From NCBI GenBank assembly GCA_965198755.1, contig OZ240673.1, positions 1,178,001 through 1,242,000 on the forward strand: a stretch of 64,000 nucleotides of DNA. Reading direction: 5' to 3'. Numbering within the stretch: the stretch's first letter is position 1; each line of letters starts with the position of its first letter. The notes beneath the pieces were generated by a model that was not told the DNA's origin, made no database searches, and saw only the letters and a list, made by a program, of their open reading frames with translations. Shown in pieces: positions 29,780 through 38,922 of the stretch. Position numbers and translations under genes: made by a program. The stretch is from BOG-908 sp963692875 (lineage in GTDB: Bacteria; Pseudomonadota; Alphaproteobacteria; Acetobacterales; Acetobacteraceae).

Positions 29780-32203
29780 CTAATGCGGCAGCGACGCCCC
29801 AGCCGGCTCGGCCGCCGGCTTGGCGATCGGCTCCGGCGGCTCCTCCCACTCGATCGCCTCCGGCTTGCGCACCAGCGCCTGGCCAATTACCTCGTCGACG
29901 TGGCTGACCGGGATGAGCGTCAGCGCGCGCTTGACGTTGTCCGGTATCTCGGCGAGGTCCTTCTCGTTCTCCTTGGGGAAGAACACGGTCGCGATCCCGG
30001 CACGCAACGCCGCCAGCAGCTTCTCCTTCAGTCCGCCGATCGGCAGCACGCGGCCGCGCAGCGTGATCTCACCGGTCATCGCCACGTCACGGCGGACGGG
30101 GATGCCGGTCAGCACGCTAACGATGCTTGTCGCCATCGCCACGCCGGCGGACGGACCGTCCTTCGGCGTCGCGCCCTCCGGCACGTGCACGTGGATGTCG
30201 CGCTTCTCGAAGATCGTCGGCTTGATGCCGAAGGTGATCGACTTGCTGCGTACGTAGGACAGCGCCGCCGTCACGCTCTCCTGCATCACGTCGCCCAGCT
30301 TGCCGGTGTGCTGGATCTTGCCGCGGCCCGGCACGATCACGCTCTCGATCGTCAGAATCTCGCCACCCACCTCGGTCCAGGCAAGGCCGGTCACCACGCC
30401 GACCATGTCCTCGCTCTCCGTCTCGCCGTAGCGGAAGCGGCGGATGCCGGCATATTTCTCCAGCGTCTTGAGCGTGATCGCGACCTTCTTGGTCTTCTTG
30501 GTCACGATCTCTTTGACCGACTTGCGGGCCAGGTTGGCCAGCTCGCGCTCCAGGTTTCGCACGCCGGCCTCACGCGTGTAGGTGCGGATCAGGTCGCGCA
30601 ACGCGTCGTCGGTGATCGACCACTCGTCCGGCTTCAACCCATGTGCCTCGCCCTGCTTGGCGATCAGGTGACGCCGCGCGATTTGCAGCTTCTCGTCCTC
30701 GGTGTAGCCGGAGATGCGGATGATCTCCATGCGGTCCAGCAGCGGCTGCGGCATGCGCAGACTGTTGGCCGTGGTCACGAACATCACGTCCGACAGGTCG
30801 TAATCCACCTCGAGGTAATGGTCCGCAAACGTAGCGTTCTGCTCCGGGTCGAGCACCTCCAGCAGCGCGCTGGTCGGGTCGCCGCGCCAGTCCTGGCCCA
30901 GCTTGTCGATCTCGTCGAGCAGGAACAGCGGGTTGCTGGTCTTGGCCTTCTTCATGCCCTGGATCACCTTGCCGGGCATCGAACCGATATAGGTGCGACG
31001 ATGACCGCGGATCTCCGCTTCGTCGCGCACGCCGCCCAGGCTCATCCGCACGAAGCTGCGCCCGGTTGCGTTGGCGATCGACTTGCCGAGCGAGGTCTTG
31101 CCCACGCCGGGCGGGCCAACCAGGCAGAGGATGGGGCCGCGTACCTTCGGACTGCGCGCTTGCACCGCCAGGTATTCCAGGATGCGCTCCTTAACCTTCT
31201 CCAGCCCGAAATGGTCGGCGTCGAGCACCCCTTCGGCCTCGATCACGTCGTTGCGGACCTTGCTGCGCTTCTTCCACGGGATCGAGATGATCCAGTCGAG
31301 GTAGTTGCGCACCACGGTGGCCTCGGCGCTCATCGGGCTCATGGTGCGCAGCTTCTTCAGCTCGCCCATCGCCTTTTCGCGCGCTTCCTTTGTAAGGCGG
31401 GTCTTCTTGATCTTGTCCTCGAGTTCGGCGGTCTCGTCCTTGCCGTCCTCGCCCTCACCCAACTCCTTCTGGATCGCCTTGAGCTGCTCGTTGAGGTAGT
31501 ACTCGCGCTGCGTCTTCTCCATCTGCCGCTTGACGCGGTTGCGGATGCGCTTCTCCACCTGCAGCACGCCGATCTCGGACTCCATGTGGCCGAACACGCG
31601 CTCCAGCCGCTCGCCGATGCGGGTGGTCTCCAGCAGTTCCTGCTTCTCGCTGATCTTGAGGTTCAGGTGGCTGGCGATGGTGTCGGCCAGCTTGGACGGC
31701 TCCTCGATCTGGTTCAGCGAGACCAGGACCTCGGGCGCGATCTTCTTGTTCAGCTTGATGTACTGCTCGAACTGGCCGACCACGGTGCGGCCCAGCGCCT
31801 CAAGCTCCTTGGCGTCACCTTCCTGGTCGGGCAGGTCTTCAACGCTGGCCTCGAAGTAGGATTCGGTTTCCTTGAACGCGGCGAGCTTGGCGCGGCGGCC
31901 GCCTTCAACGAGCACCTTGACGGTGCCGTCGGGTAGCTTGAGCAACTGCAGGATCGTCGACACGGTGCCGACGCGGTAGATGTCGTCGGCCGCGGGGTCG
32001 TCCTGGGCGGCGTTCTTCTGGGCGACAAGCAAGATCTGCTTGTCATCCTTCATCACCGCTTCCAGGGCACGAACGGATTTCTCGCGACCAACAAACAGCG
32101 GGACGATCATGTGGGGAAACACCACGATGTCGCGCAACGGCAGCACGGCCATGGTGTCGCCGGCGGGGGCCTGGGCCACGGCTACGGTTTTCTTCGGGGG
32201 CAT
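29780..32203 (-). CDS. lon: ATP-dependent protease Lon
   Basis: An 807-residue AAA+ protease that degrades misfolded and regulatory proteins. The N-terminal substrate domain begins VLPLRDIVVFPHMIVPLFVGR. Walker A is GPPGVGKTSLGKSIA and Walker B LFLLDEIDKL. The protease dyad is Ser685 (in PKDGPSAGVA) and Lys728 (in GGLKEKLLA). The length is normal; a Pro/Ala-rich tail ends the protein. Transcription is leftward into the HU gene, which is the common order. Confidence 0.97.
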   Translation of the reverse strand: MPPKKTVAVAQAPAGDTMAVLPLRDIVVFPHMIVPLFVGREKSVRALEAVMKDDKQILLVAQKNAAQDDPAADDIYRVGTVSTILQLLKLPDGTVKVLVEGGRRAKLAAFKETESYFEASVEDLPDQEGDAKELEALGRTVVGQFEQYIKLNKKIAPEVLVSLNQIEEPSKLADTIASHLNLKISEKQELLETTRIGERLERVFGHMESEIGVLQVEKRIRNRVKRQMEKTQREYYLNEQLKAIQKELGEGEDGKDETAELEDKIKKTRLTKEAREKAMGELKKLRTMSPMSAEATVVRNYLDWIISIPWKKRSKVRNDVIEAEGVLDADHFGLEKVKERILEYLAVQARSPKVRGPILCLVGPPGVGKTSLGKSIANATGRSFVRMSLGGVRDEAEIRGHRRTYIGSMPGKVIQGMKKAKTSNPLFLLDEIDKLGQDWRGDPTSALLEVLDPEQNATFADHYLEVDYDLSDVMFVTTANSLRMPQPLLDRMEIIRISGYTEDEKLQIARRHLIAKQGEAHGLKPDEWSITDDALRDLIRTYTREAGVRNLERELANLARKSVKEIVTKKTKKVAITLKTLEKYAGIRRFRYGETESEDMVGVVTGLAWTEVGGEILTIESVIVPGRGKIQHTGKLGDVMQESVTAALSYVRSKSITFGIKPTIFEKRDIHVHVPEGATPKDGPSAGVAMATSIVSVLTGIPVRRDVAMTGEITLRGRVLPIGGLKEKLLAALRAGIATVFFPKENEKDLAEIPDNVKRALTLIPVSHVDEVIGQALVRKPEAIEWEEPPEPIAKPAAEPAGASLPH

Positions 32204-32275
32204 CTAAGGACCTCCTTCAAGGACAGTCGAAGCGCGAGTCGCCCAAGCTTGGCACGAAACTGCTCAAAAAAAGAA

Positions 32276-32402
32276 AAGGCCAAGGGCTCTGCCCCTGGAC
32301 CCCGCTGGGGCCCGCGGCCCCAGACCCCATTTTCGGAGGGGCCAGAACCGGGGTCTGGGGCCGCGGGCCCCAGCGGGTCCAAGGCAGAGCCCTGGCCTTG
32401 CC
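32276..32402. repeat. Family-2 GC-rich palindromic repeat
   Basis: A near-perfect palindrome: arms aaggccaagggctctgcccc and cagagccctggccttgcc, inner arms ctggggcccgcggccccaga and tctggggccgcgggccccag around attttcggaggggccagaac. It lies between clpX and lon; as RNA it would form a very stable hairpin. Confidence 0.9.
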
Positions 32403-32430
32403 TCCTATATTGAAGGCACCAACGCGTTTT

Positions 32431-33696
32431 CTACCCCGCCCCCTCAGCCCGCTCCTTCGAGCGTTCCTTGGAGTAGGTGTAAAGCGGATTGGCCCGCCCC
32501 TCCGCCACCTCGCGGTTGATGACTACCTCATCCACGTTGTCCAACCCGGGCAGGTCGAACATCGTTCCCAGCAGGATCGCCTCCATGATGGACCGAAGCC
32601 CGCGCGCGCCGGTCCGCCGCGCAATCGCCCGTGTGGAGACCGACCGCAACGCATCGTCCGTGAAACTGAGCTTGATGCCCTCCATCTCGAACAGCCGGCC
32701 GTACTGCTTCACCAGCGCGTTCTTCGGCTTGGTGAGGATCTCCATCAGCGCCGCCTCGTCGAGGTCCTCGAGCGTTGCCACCACGGGCAGGCGACCGATG
32801 AACTCCGGGATCAACCCGAACCGTAGCAAGTCTTCCGGCTCCACGTCGCGCAGGATGGCGCCGGTGCGCCGCTCGTCAGGGTCGCGCACCTCGGCGCCGT
32901 AGCCGATGCCCGACCCCTTGCCGCGGGCGCCAATGATCTTCTCCAGCCCGGCAAAAGCGCCGCCGCAGATGAACAGGATGTTCGTCGTGTCCACCTGCAG
33001 GAACTCCTGCTGAGGATGCTTTCGCCCGCCCTGCGGCGGCACGGAGGCCACGGTGCCCTCCATGATCTTCAGCAGAGCCTGCTGCACACCCTCGCCGCTC
33101 ACGTCGCGGGTAATGCTCGGGTTGTCGGACTTGCGGCTGATCTTGTCGACCTCGTCGATGTAGACGATGCCGCGCTGCGCCCGCTCCACGTTGTAGTCCG
33201 CCGCCTGCAGCAGCTTGAGAATGATGTTCTCGACGTCTTCGCCCACATAGCCGGCTTCGGTCAGCGTGGTGGCGTCGGCCATGGTGAAAGGCACGTCGAG
33301 GATGCGCGCCAAGGTCTGCGCCAGCAGGGTCTTGCCGGAGCCGGTAGGGCCCACGAGCAGGATGTTGGACTTGGCGATCTCGATGTCGTTGTTCTTTTGG
33401 GCGTGGGCCAACCGCTTGTAATGGTTGTGCACCGCCACCGAGAGGACCTTCTTGGCGTGGCTCTGGCCGATCACATAGTCGTCCAGCACGCGGCAGATCT
33501 CACGCGGGGTCGGCACACCGTCACGCGCCTTGACCAGGTGCGTCTTGTGCTCCTCGCGGATGATGTCCATGCACAGCTCGACACACTCGTCGCAGATGAA
33601 CACGGTTGGGCCCGCGATCAGCTTGCGCACCTCGTGCTGGGACTTGCCGCAGAACGAGCAGTACAGGGTGTTCTTGGTGTCTCCGGACTTGCTCAT
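32431..33696 (-). CDS. clpX: ATP-dependent Clp protease ATP-binding subunit ClpX
   Basis: A 421-residue AAA+ unfoldase that feeds substrates to ClpP. The N-terminal zinc-binding domain has CSFCGKSQHEVRKL and CDECVELC. Walker A is LLVGPTGSGKTLLAQTLA and Walker B IVYIDEVDKI. The ClpP-docking loop region and sensor 2 region (GARGLRSIMEAIL) are present. It lies downstream of clpP with about 340 bases between. Confidence 0.97.
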   Translation of the reverse strand: MSKSGDTKNTLYCSFCGKSQHEVRKLIAGPTVFICDECVELCMDIIREEHKTHLVKARDGVPTPREICRVLDDYVIGQSHAKKVLSVAVHNHYKRLAHAQKNNDIEIAKSNILLVGPTGSGKTLLAQTLARILDVPFTMADATTLTEAGYVGEDVENIILKLLQAADYNVERAQRGIVYIDEVDKISRKSDNPSITRDVSGEGVQQALLKIMEGTVASVPPQGGRKHPQQEFLQVDTTNILFICGGAFAGLEKIIGARGKGSGIGYGAEVRDPDERRTGAILRDVEPEDLLRFGLIPEFIGRLPVVATLEDLDEAALMEILTKPKNALVKQYGRLFEMEGIKLSFTDDALRSVSTRAIARRTGARGLRSIMEAILLGTMFDLPGLDNVDEVVINREVAEGRANPLYTYSKERSKERAEGAG

Positions 33697-34036
33697 AGGG
33701 TCTCCCGCGCCCCGGGCTGACCCGGGGCCACAATCATAGGATACTACGCCCCGGCTTTCTCAATCGACAAGACGGGACGCCTGCTGCAACCGCAAGCGGT
33801 GCCGCATCGGTTGGCCAAGTTGCACGCCCGCAACGTTTCGCTAGCACTGGCAAGTGGCGACACTCGCCCGCGCGCCAGACATGCGCACCGGTTGCATGTG
33901 GCAACCCATCGGCCGCACCGGCAAAGCCTCGGTGCCGATGCCGGCTTAACCCGCCGCCCGGACTCGAGCCACTCGCGAGCCCTACGCCGACCTCACCTAG
34001 ACCGAGGCATGACCCACCAGGCAAGGCACGCGCCTG
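33697..34036. other. Intergenic region between clpX and clpP
   Basis: About 340 bases with no credible gene. It probably carries the clpX promoter and the clpP end, but I see no confident promoter, repeat or terminator. Confidence 0.5.
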
Positions 34037-34714
34037 CTAAACCTTCACCGCCTCGTCCACCATCGACTGCGGCCGATTTTCGACCACCTGGTCCACCAGT
34101 CCGAAAGCGCGTGCCTCCTCGGCAGACATGTAGCTGTCGCGCTCCAGCTTGGCCTCGATCGCGTCGAGCGGCTGGCCGGTGTGGCGCTCGTAGATCTGGT
34201 TGAGCCGGTGGCGCAGCGTCAGGATCTCGCGCGCCTGGATCTCGATGTCGGCGGCCTGACCCTGGGCGCCGCCGCTGGGCTGGTGGACCATCACCCTGCT
34301 GTTCGGCAGCGCGTAGCGCTTGTCCTTCGCACCGGCGCACAGCAGCAGCGAGCCCATCGAGGCAGCCTGGCCGATGCACACCGTGCTCACCGGGCACCTT
34401 ATGTACTGCATGGTGTCGTAGATCGCGAGGCCGGCCGAGACCACGCCGCCGGGGCTGTTGATGTAGAAGAAGATGTCCTTGGCCGGGTTCTCGCTCTCCA
34501 GGAACAGCAGCTGGGCGCAAATCAGCGCGCTCATCTGGTCGAATACCGGGCCGGTCAGGAAGATGATCCGCTCCTTTAACAGGCGCGAGTAGATGTCGTA
34601 GGCCCGCTCGCCACGTGCCGTCTGCTCGACCACCATGGGGACGAGCGCCTGGCTGTAGATCTCGGCGGGGTCGCGATCCATGACAGACCGGGCTCCTGGG
34701 ATACGGGCGCTCAT
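34037..34714 (-). CDS. clpP: ATP-dependent Clp protease proteolytic subunit
   Basis: A 225-residue serine protease forming the two-ring chamber of ClpXP. The triad is Ser119 (GQAASMGSLLL), His144 (NSRVMVHQP) and Asp193, at the same spacing as in Escherichia coli. Two starts are possible: the ATG at 34712-34714 with AGGAG five bases upstream (chosen), or the internal ATG of MDRDPAEIY at 34679-34681 with GGAG further away. The open frame upstream runs into trigger-factor DNA and is not coding. It lies between tig and clpX. Confidence 0.95.
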   Translation of the reverse strand: MSARIPGARSVMDRDPAEIYSQALVPMVVEQTARGERAYDIYSRLLKERIIFLTGPVFDQMSALICAQLLFLESENPAKDIFFYINSPGGVVSAGLAIYDTMQYIRCPVSTVCIGQAASMGSLLLCAGAKDKRYALPNSRVMVHQPSGGAQGQAADIEIQAREILTLRHRLNQIYERHTGQPLDAIEAKLERDSYMSAEEARAFGLVDQVVENRPQSMVDEAVKV

Positions 34715-34847
34715 ACGCACTCCTAACGGTTCGGAAAGCCGCCGGGCGGGAAACCCGCCGGCCTTGGCGCTATGACATAGGCCGCGCGGCGGCCCGTTCC
34801 AGTGCAGGCGTGCCGAGGTCCGCGCCAGCAGACTGGGTGCGGGGGCG

Positions 34848-36518
34848 TCAGACCGCCTCCTCGGAGTGGCCGAGGCGGTCGCCGGACTGCTCCGGAGCCA
34901 GCGCCTCGCCCTCCATGCCGGCCCCGCCGGAGACCGAGTTTTCCACGTCGTGGCCGCCGGCGCCCGCCTCGGACGCGCCCTCGACGGTGCCGCCTCCCGC
35001 ACCTGTAGCCGTCGTCTCGACACTCTCGTGCGGCGCTGCCGGCGCATGCGCGCCGGTGGCTTCCTCATACCCGCCTAAGTCGTGCACCGTCTCTTCGTCG
35101 CCGGCTGCATCGTGCGGGTCTGGCCCGGCACTCTCCCCGGCCTCGGCAGCCGGCTCGAACTGCACACGTGCCGGCGTCATGTCGCCAGCCATCGGCAGGT
35201 TCAGCTCCTCGGCGCTGACCACGCGGTCCTCCACGCGGGCCATTTCGAGGATGTAGTCCACCACCTTGTCCTCGAAGATCGGGCCGCGCAGCTGCTCGAT
35301 CGCGCCCGGCGACTTACGGAAGAACTCGACCACCTGCATTTCCTGGCCCGGGTAGCGCGCCGCCTCCTGGCGCAGCGCCTGGGTCAGCTCGGCCTGGCTG
35401 ACCTGCACGCCGGCCACCCGGCCGATCTCGGAAAGCAGCAGCCCCAGCCGCACGCGGCGGTCGGCGATGGCGCGGTACTCGGCGCGCAGCGTGTCGGTGT
35501 CCTTGCCGCGGTCCTCGTCGTCGACCTGGCCGGACGCCATGTCCTGTTCCACCCGCTGCCAGATCGCCGCGAACTCGGCGTCGGTCAGGTTCTGCGGCGC
35601 CGGGAAGTCGGCGCGCTCGGCCAGAACGTCGAGCAGTTCGCGCTTGACCCGCAGGCGCGACATCTGGTCCAGCTCGCGCTGCATCTGCCCGGTGACGAAC
35701 TCGCGCAGCTTGTCCAGCGTCTCCAGACCGATCTTCTCGGCCAGCGCGTCGTCCAGCACCGCCTCGGCCGGCCTGGCCAGCGCCTTGGCCGTCACCTTGA
35801 ACACCGCCGGCTTGCCGGCCAACGCCTCGGCGTTGTAGTCGGCCGGGAACGTCACGGCTACGTCGCGTTCCTCGCCGGGCTTCATGCCGGCCATGCCCTC
35901 GGAGAAGCCGGGGATGAAGCCCTCGCCGCCGATCTCCACCTTGGCGTCCTGGCCGGCGCCGCCGTCGAACGGCACTCCGTCCACCGACCCGGCAAAGTCC
36001 ACCGTCAGCACGTCGCCATGCTCGGCCCCGCGGTCGCCTTCTATCGGCGTCATCTCGCGCTGCGCTGACGCCAGGCGCTGCAGGCTCTTCTCCACCAGCG
36101 CCGGGTCCACCTCGGCGCGCAGGCGGGTGAGGCTGAGCGCTGCCAGGTCCGGCGGGGTGATCTCCGGCAGGACCTCCATCTCGACATTGAAGGCGAGGTC
36201 GGCGGCCTTTTTGGCGTTGATGTCCGGCTCGCCGGCCAGCGAGATGCGCGGCTGGCCGGCCGGGCGCAGGCCGCGCTCCTCGACCACTAGGTCGGCCGCG
36301 TTGTTCACCGCGTCCTGCATCACCTCGGCCATCACCGAGGCGCCGTACCGCTGACGCACCAGGTTGACCGGCACCTTGCCGGGGCGGAAGCCTGGCAGGC
36401 GGATGGTGCGGGTGATCTCGGCGAGCTTGGTGGCCACCTTGCCTTCAATCTCGACGGCCGGGACCACCACGGAAAACGCGCGCCTCAATCCGTCGGAGAG
36501 CGTCTCGGTCACCTGCAT
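34848..36518 (-). CDS. tig: Trigger factor with acidic C-terminal extension
   Basis: A 556-residue ribosome-bound chaperone and peptidyl-prolyl isomerase. The ribosome-binding signature is in TIRLPGFRPGKVPVNLVRQRYG; the FKBP-like domain holds VDFAGSVDGVPFDGG and FIPGFSEGMAGMKPGEERDV. The usual length is 430-450 residues. Here about 105 extra residues follow ARVEDRVVSAEELNLP, rich in Glu, Gly, Ala and His and without a recognisable fold. The order tig-clpP-clpX-lon is the conserved quality-control cluster. Confidence 0.95.
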   Translation of the reverse strand: MQVTETLSDGLRRAFSVVVPAVEIEGKVATKLAEITRTIRLPGFRPGKVPVNLVRQRYGASVMAEVMQDAVNNAADLVVEERGLRPAGQPRISLAGEPDINAKKAADLAFNVEMEVLPEITPPDLAALSLTRLRAEVDPALVEKSLQRLASAQREMTPIEGDRGAEHGDVLTVDFAGSVDGVPFDGGAGQDAKVEIGGEGFIPGFSEGMAGMKPGEERDVAVTFPADYNAEALAGKPAVFKVTAKALARPAEAVLDDALAEKIGLETLDKLREFVTGQMQRELDQMSRLRVKRELLDVLAERADFPAPQNLTDAEFAAIWQRVEQDMASGQVDDEDRGKDTDTLRAEYRAIADRRVRLGLLLSEIGRVAGVQVSQAELTQALRQEAARYPGQEMQVVEFFRKSPGAIEQLRGPIFEDKVVDYILEMARVEDRVVSAEELNLPMAGDMTPARVQFEPAAEAGESAGPDPHDAAGDEETVHDLGGYEEATGAHAPAAPHESVETTATGAGGGTVEGASEAGAGGHDVENSVSGGAGMEGEALAPEQSGDRLGHSEEAV

Positions 36519-36556
36519 CGGGTCGATATCCTAAGGAAACGTGTGGAAAGGCCGAC

Positions 36557-36641
<85 letters not shown>

Positions 36642-36682
36642 CGGCCGCGAAGCGGAGGGGGTAGCGCAGGCGGCTGGCGTAG

Positions 36683-36888
36683 GCAAGGCAAGGCCAGGAG
36701 CTCTGCCCCTGGACCCCGCTAAGGACAGTCGTCCTTAGAACCTGTTTAAATAGGCAGTGTGCGGAGGGGCCGCACGCGTCGTAGCCACGGCCTCGTCGGA
36801 CCCCTTAGCAAACTGCCTAGGCGAAGCCGGGGTCTGGGGCCGACTGGCCCCAGCGGGGTCCAGGGGCAGAGCCCCTGGCTTTGCCTTG
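36683..36888. repeat. Family-2 GC-rich palindromic repeat, long copy
   Basis: Outer arms ggccaggagctctgcccctgg and ccaggggcagagcccctggc; inside are ctaaggacagtcgtccttag, cctgtttaaataggcagt, ccccttagcaaactgccta and ctggggccgactggccccag. It shares most internal parts with the 28812-29032 copy in the opposite order. It directly precedes the decayed toxin-like gene. Confidence 0.88.
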
Positions 36889-36915
36889 AAATCCAATACT
36901 CCCGGACGTTGGGAC

Positions 36916-37473
36916 GTGGCATCCTTGCGGCACAAGTTGCTCTCCGGCGGGCTGGGCTGTGCCGCAGCGGTTATCGGCTGGATCGGACCGGTCGCCGGAG
37001 CCTTTGTCAGCGGTCCGCTAGGATGGTTTGCTATCGGCCTGGTCGCTTTTGACGCGACAGCATCCGGCGCCGCCAGCGTCAGCTGCCTGGAGAGCGGCGT
37101 GCGTGTGCTGAACGAGACTAGAAAGCGGCACGATCTTAACAAAAAGATGGACCAAAACCCGGCCTATGCGTTCTCAAGCCGCGCACAGGACATTGTTGGT
37201 GTCGCGTCTGTTCCGTGCGCGGCTGTGACGTCGGCCCGCGCAATTGTCGAAGCGACAAGGACTGCAGCGGCAGCCTCAACTGCCGCAAGCGGCCTTGCAG
37301 CCGGTGCGCGCGTCATCCGAGAGGTGCTCCTCGACAGGGACGTCCGAATCGAACTGCTTAACGCCGTAGGCGCCGGCATCGGACTTGCGGGCAGCGCAGT
37401 CGGAGGCGTGGTGGCAGAGGCTACAGGGAGCTTGCCTACTTTCCCAACTTTTACCATCGCGTTGTCGAATTGA
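36916..37473 (+). pseudogene. Gly/Ala-rich membrane protein, probable N-terminally truncated toxin-like gene
   Basis: The frame from a weak GTG at 36916 encodes 185 residues: a hydrophobic hairpin (about 11-48, IGWIGPVAGAF and GWFAIGLVAFDA), then a Lys/Arg-rich region, an Ala/Thr-rich helical stretch (about 103-140) and another hydrophobic stretch (150-167). I do not recognise a database family. The layout is the same as the middle and C-terminal parts of the protein at 50197-51219, including a hydrophobic hairpin followed by Y-x-F-x2-R and an alanine-rich helix. The N-terminal domain of that protein is missing and a family-2 repeat takes its place, with no good start. It may be a remnant rather than a working gene. 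Its stop overlaps the next frame (TTGA). Confidence 0.5.
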
Positions 37474-37955
37474 AGGATGATCTGGAGGTCTCCGCTACCC
37501 GCCGTCCGCCGGGCGCTGGCTGGTGGGTCGACGGACGGTGCGGAATAGTCCTCGTCGCCACGCTGTTGGCCTCGATCCTGTTTCAAGCGGCATTCGCCTT
37601 CCGCCGCGCACCTGAAGCGGCCGAGCAAGCGCCCAGTTTATTGGCGGCCGTGCTGGTGTTCCGGTTGGTGTCCTATATCTGACTTGGCTGCCTGCTCGCG
37701 CCGCTCAACGTGGCGTTGCGTCGTACGTGGGCTTACATCTCGTTGGTGCTGGCCTTCGACGTGATCTTGCTCGTTCACTCGATCGGACTTGCCGGGGATG
37801 GCGATACCCTCGGGCAGCCGGCCTTTGGATCGATGGGCGTGCGCATTTCAGCCGTGCTATCGTTGTTGCTGCTGGCGTTTGCGCTCATCAGGTCTCTATC
37901 CGGCACTTTCAAAGCAGGCGTGGAAACGACCCGGCTCTACGGAAGGGTTCGCTAA
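37470..37955 (+). pseudogene. Four-helix membrane protein interrupted by an in-frame TGA
   Basis: Starting at a TTG that overlaps the previous stop, the frame runs to a TGA at 37680-37682 and then stays open, in the same frame, to 37955. Read through, it gives a 161-residue protein with four predicted helices (VLVATLLASILF, LLAAVLVFRLVSYI, YISLVLAFDVILLV and ISAVLSLLLLAFALI). The size and topology match the 149-residue protein at 49751-50200. The TGA would be Trp (TGG) after one base change, so a nonsense mutation is the simplest view; a sequence error is possible. No sign of a selenocysteine element was seen. Confidence 0.6.
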
Positions 37956-37997
37956 GGCCTGCCTAGGCCGGCTTGTTGACTGCAGCTTTCCTCAGTC

Positions 37998-38918
37998 TCA
38001 GGCACCGCCAACCAACCCCCGCGCAAACTCCAGCGCCACGAACGGCCGTAAATCCCCCGCCTGCTCCCCCACCCCCACCGCATGGATCGGCAACCCGAAC
38101 TCCTCCGCCAGAGCCACAACGATCCCGCCCCGCGCGCTCCCATCCAGCTTCGTCACCACCAAGCCGGTAATCGCCACCAGCTCGCGAAACACCCGCACCT
38201 GCTGGATCGCGTTCTGACCCGTCGTGGCGTCCAGAACCAGCAGCACCGAGTGCGGCGCCGTCTCGTCCTGCTTGCGCAGCACGCGGATCACCTTCTGCAG
38301 CTCCTCCATCAGCGCGGTTTTGTTGTGCAGCCGGCCCGCGGTGTCGATCAGCAGCACGTCGGCCGCCTCGGCCCGCGCCCGGGTCAGCGCCTCGAACGCC
38401 AGCCCCGCCGCGTCCGCGTTAGCCGGCCCCGAGATCACCGGCGCCCCCGTCCGCTCTCCCCACACCTGCAGCTGCTCAACGGCCGCCGCGCGGAACGTAT
38501 CGCCCGCCACCAGCACCGCCCGCCGCCCCTCGCCCTTGAACTGCAGCGCCAGCTTGCCGATCGTGGTGGTCTTGCCGGTGCCGTTCACGCCCACCATCAG
38601 CACCACGTGCGGCCTGTGCGCCGGGTCCAACACCAGCGGCCGCGCCACCGGCTCCAGGATCGTGGCAATCTCCTCGGCCAGCGCCGCGCGCACCTCCTGC
38701 TCGGTCACCGTGCTGCCGAAGCGGCTGGAGCGGAACGCGCGGATGATCCGCCGCGCCACCGCCGGGCCCAAATCGGCCGAGACCAGCGCGTCCTCCAGCT
38801 CCTCCAGCGCCGCGTCGTCCAGCTTGCGGGCGGTGAACCCCGCGCCCAGCCCGTCGGTCAGCTTCTGGGTGCTGCGGGAGAGCCCCTCCTTCAGCCGCGA
38901 GAAGAACCCCAGCGCCAT
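37998..38918 (-). CDS. ftsY: Signal recognition particle receptor FtsY
   Basis: A 306-residue SRP GTPase that docks translating ribosomes at the membrane. The NG domain is complete: GVNGTGKTTTIGKLA (P-loop), DTFRAAAVEQL, LLIDTAGRLH, TKLDGSARGG. The acidic A domain of some FtsY proteins is missing; the protein starts directly with an amphipathic N-terminus (ALGFFSRLKEGLSR) likely to contact the membrane. The ATG at 38916-38918 follows the mtaB stop by four bases, as commonly seen. Confidence 0.95.
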   Translation of the reverse strand: MALGFFSRLKEGLSRSTQKLTDGLGAGFTARKLDDAALEELEDALVSADLGPAVARRIIRAFRSSRFGSTVTEQEVRAALAEEIATILEPVARPLVLDPAHRPHVVLMVGVNGTGKTTTIGKLALQFKGEGRRAVLVAGDTFRAAAVEQLQVWGERTGAPVISGPANADAAGLAFEALTRARAEAADVLLIDTAGRLHNKTALMEELQKVIRVLRKQDETAPHSVLLVLDATTGQNAIQQVRVFRELVAITGLVVTKLDGSARGGIVVALAEEFGLPIHAVGVGEQAGDLRPFVALEFARGLVGGA

Positions 38919-38922
38919 CGCC

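Noticed and set aside
29783..31936. A 717-codon plus-strand frame opposite lon
   Set aside because: Fully antisense to lon; its His/Arg/Leu/Asp-rich composition is typical of a GC-rich complementary frame.
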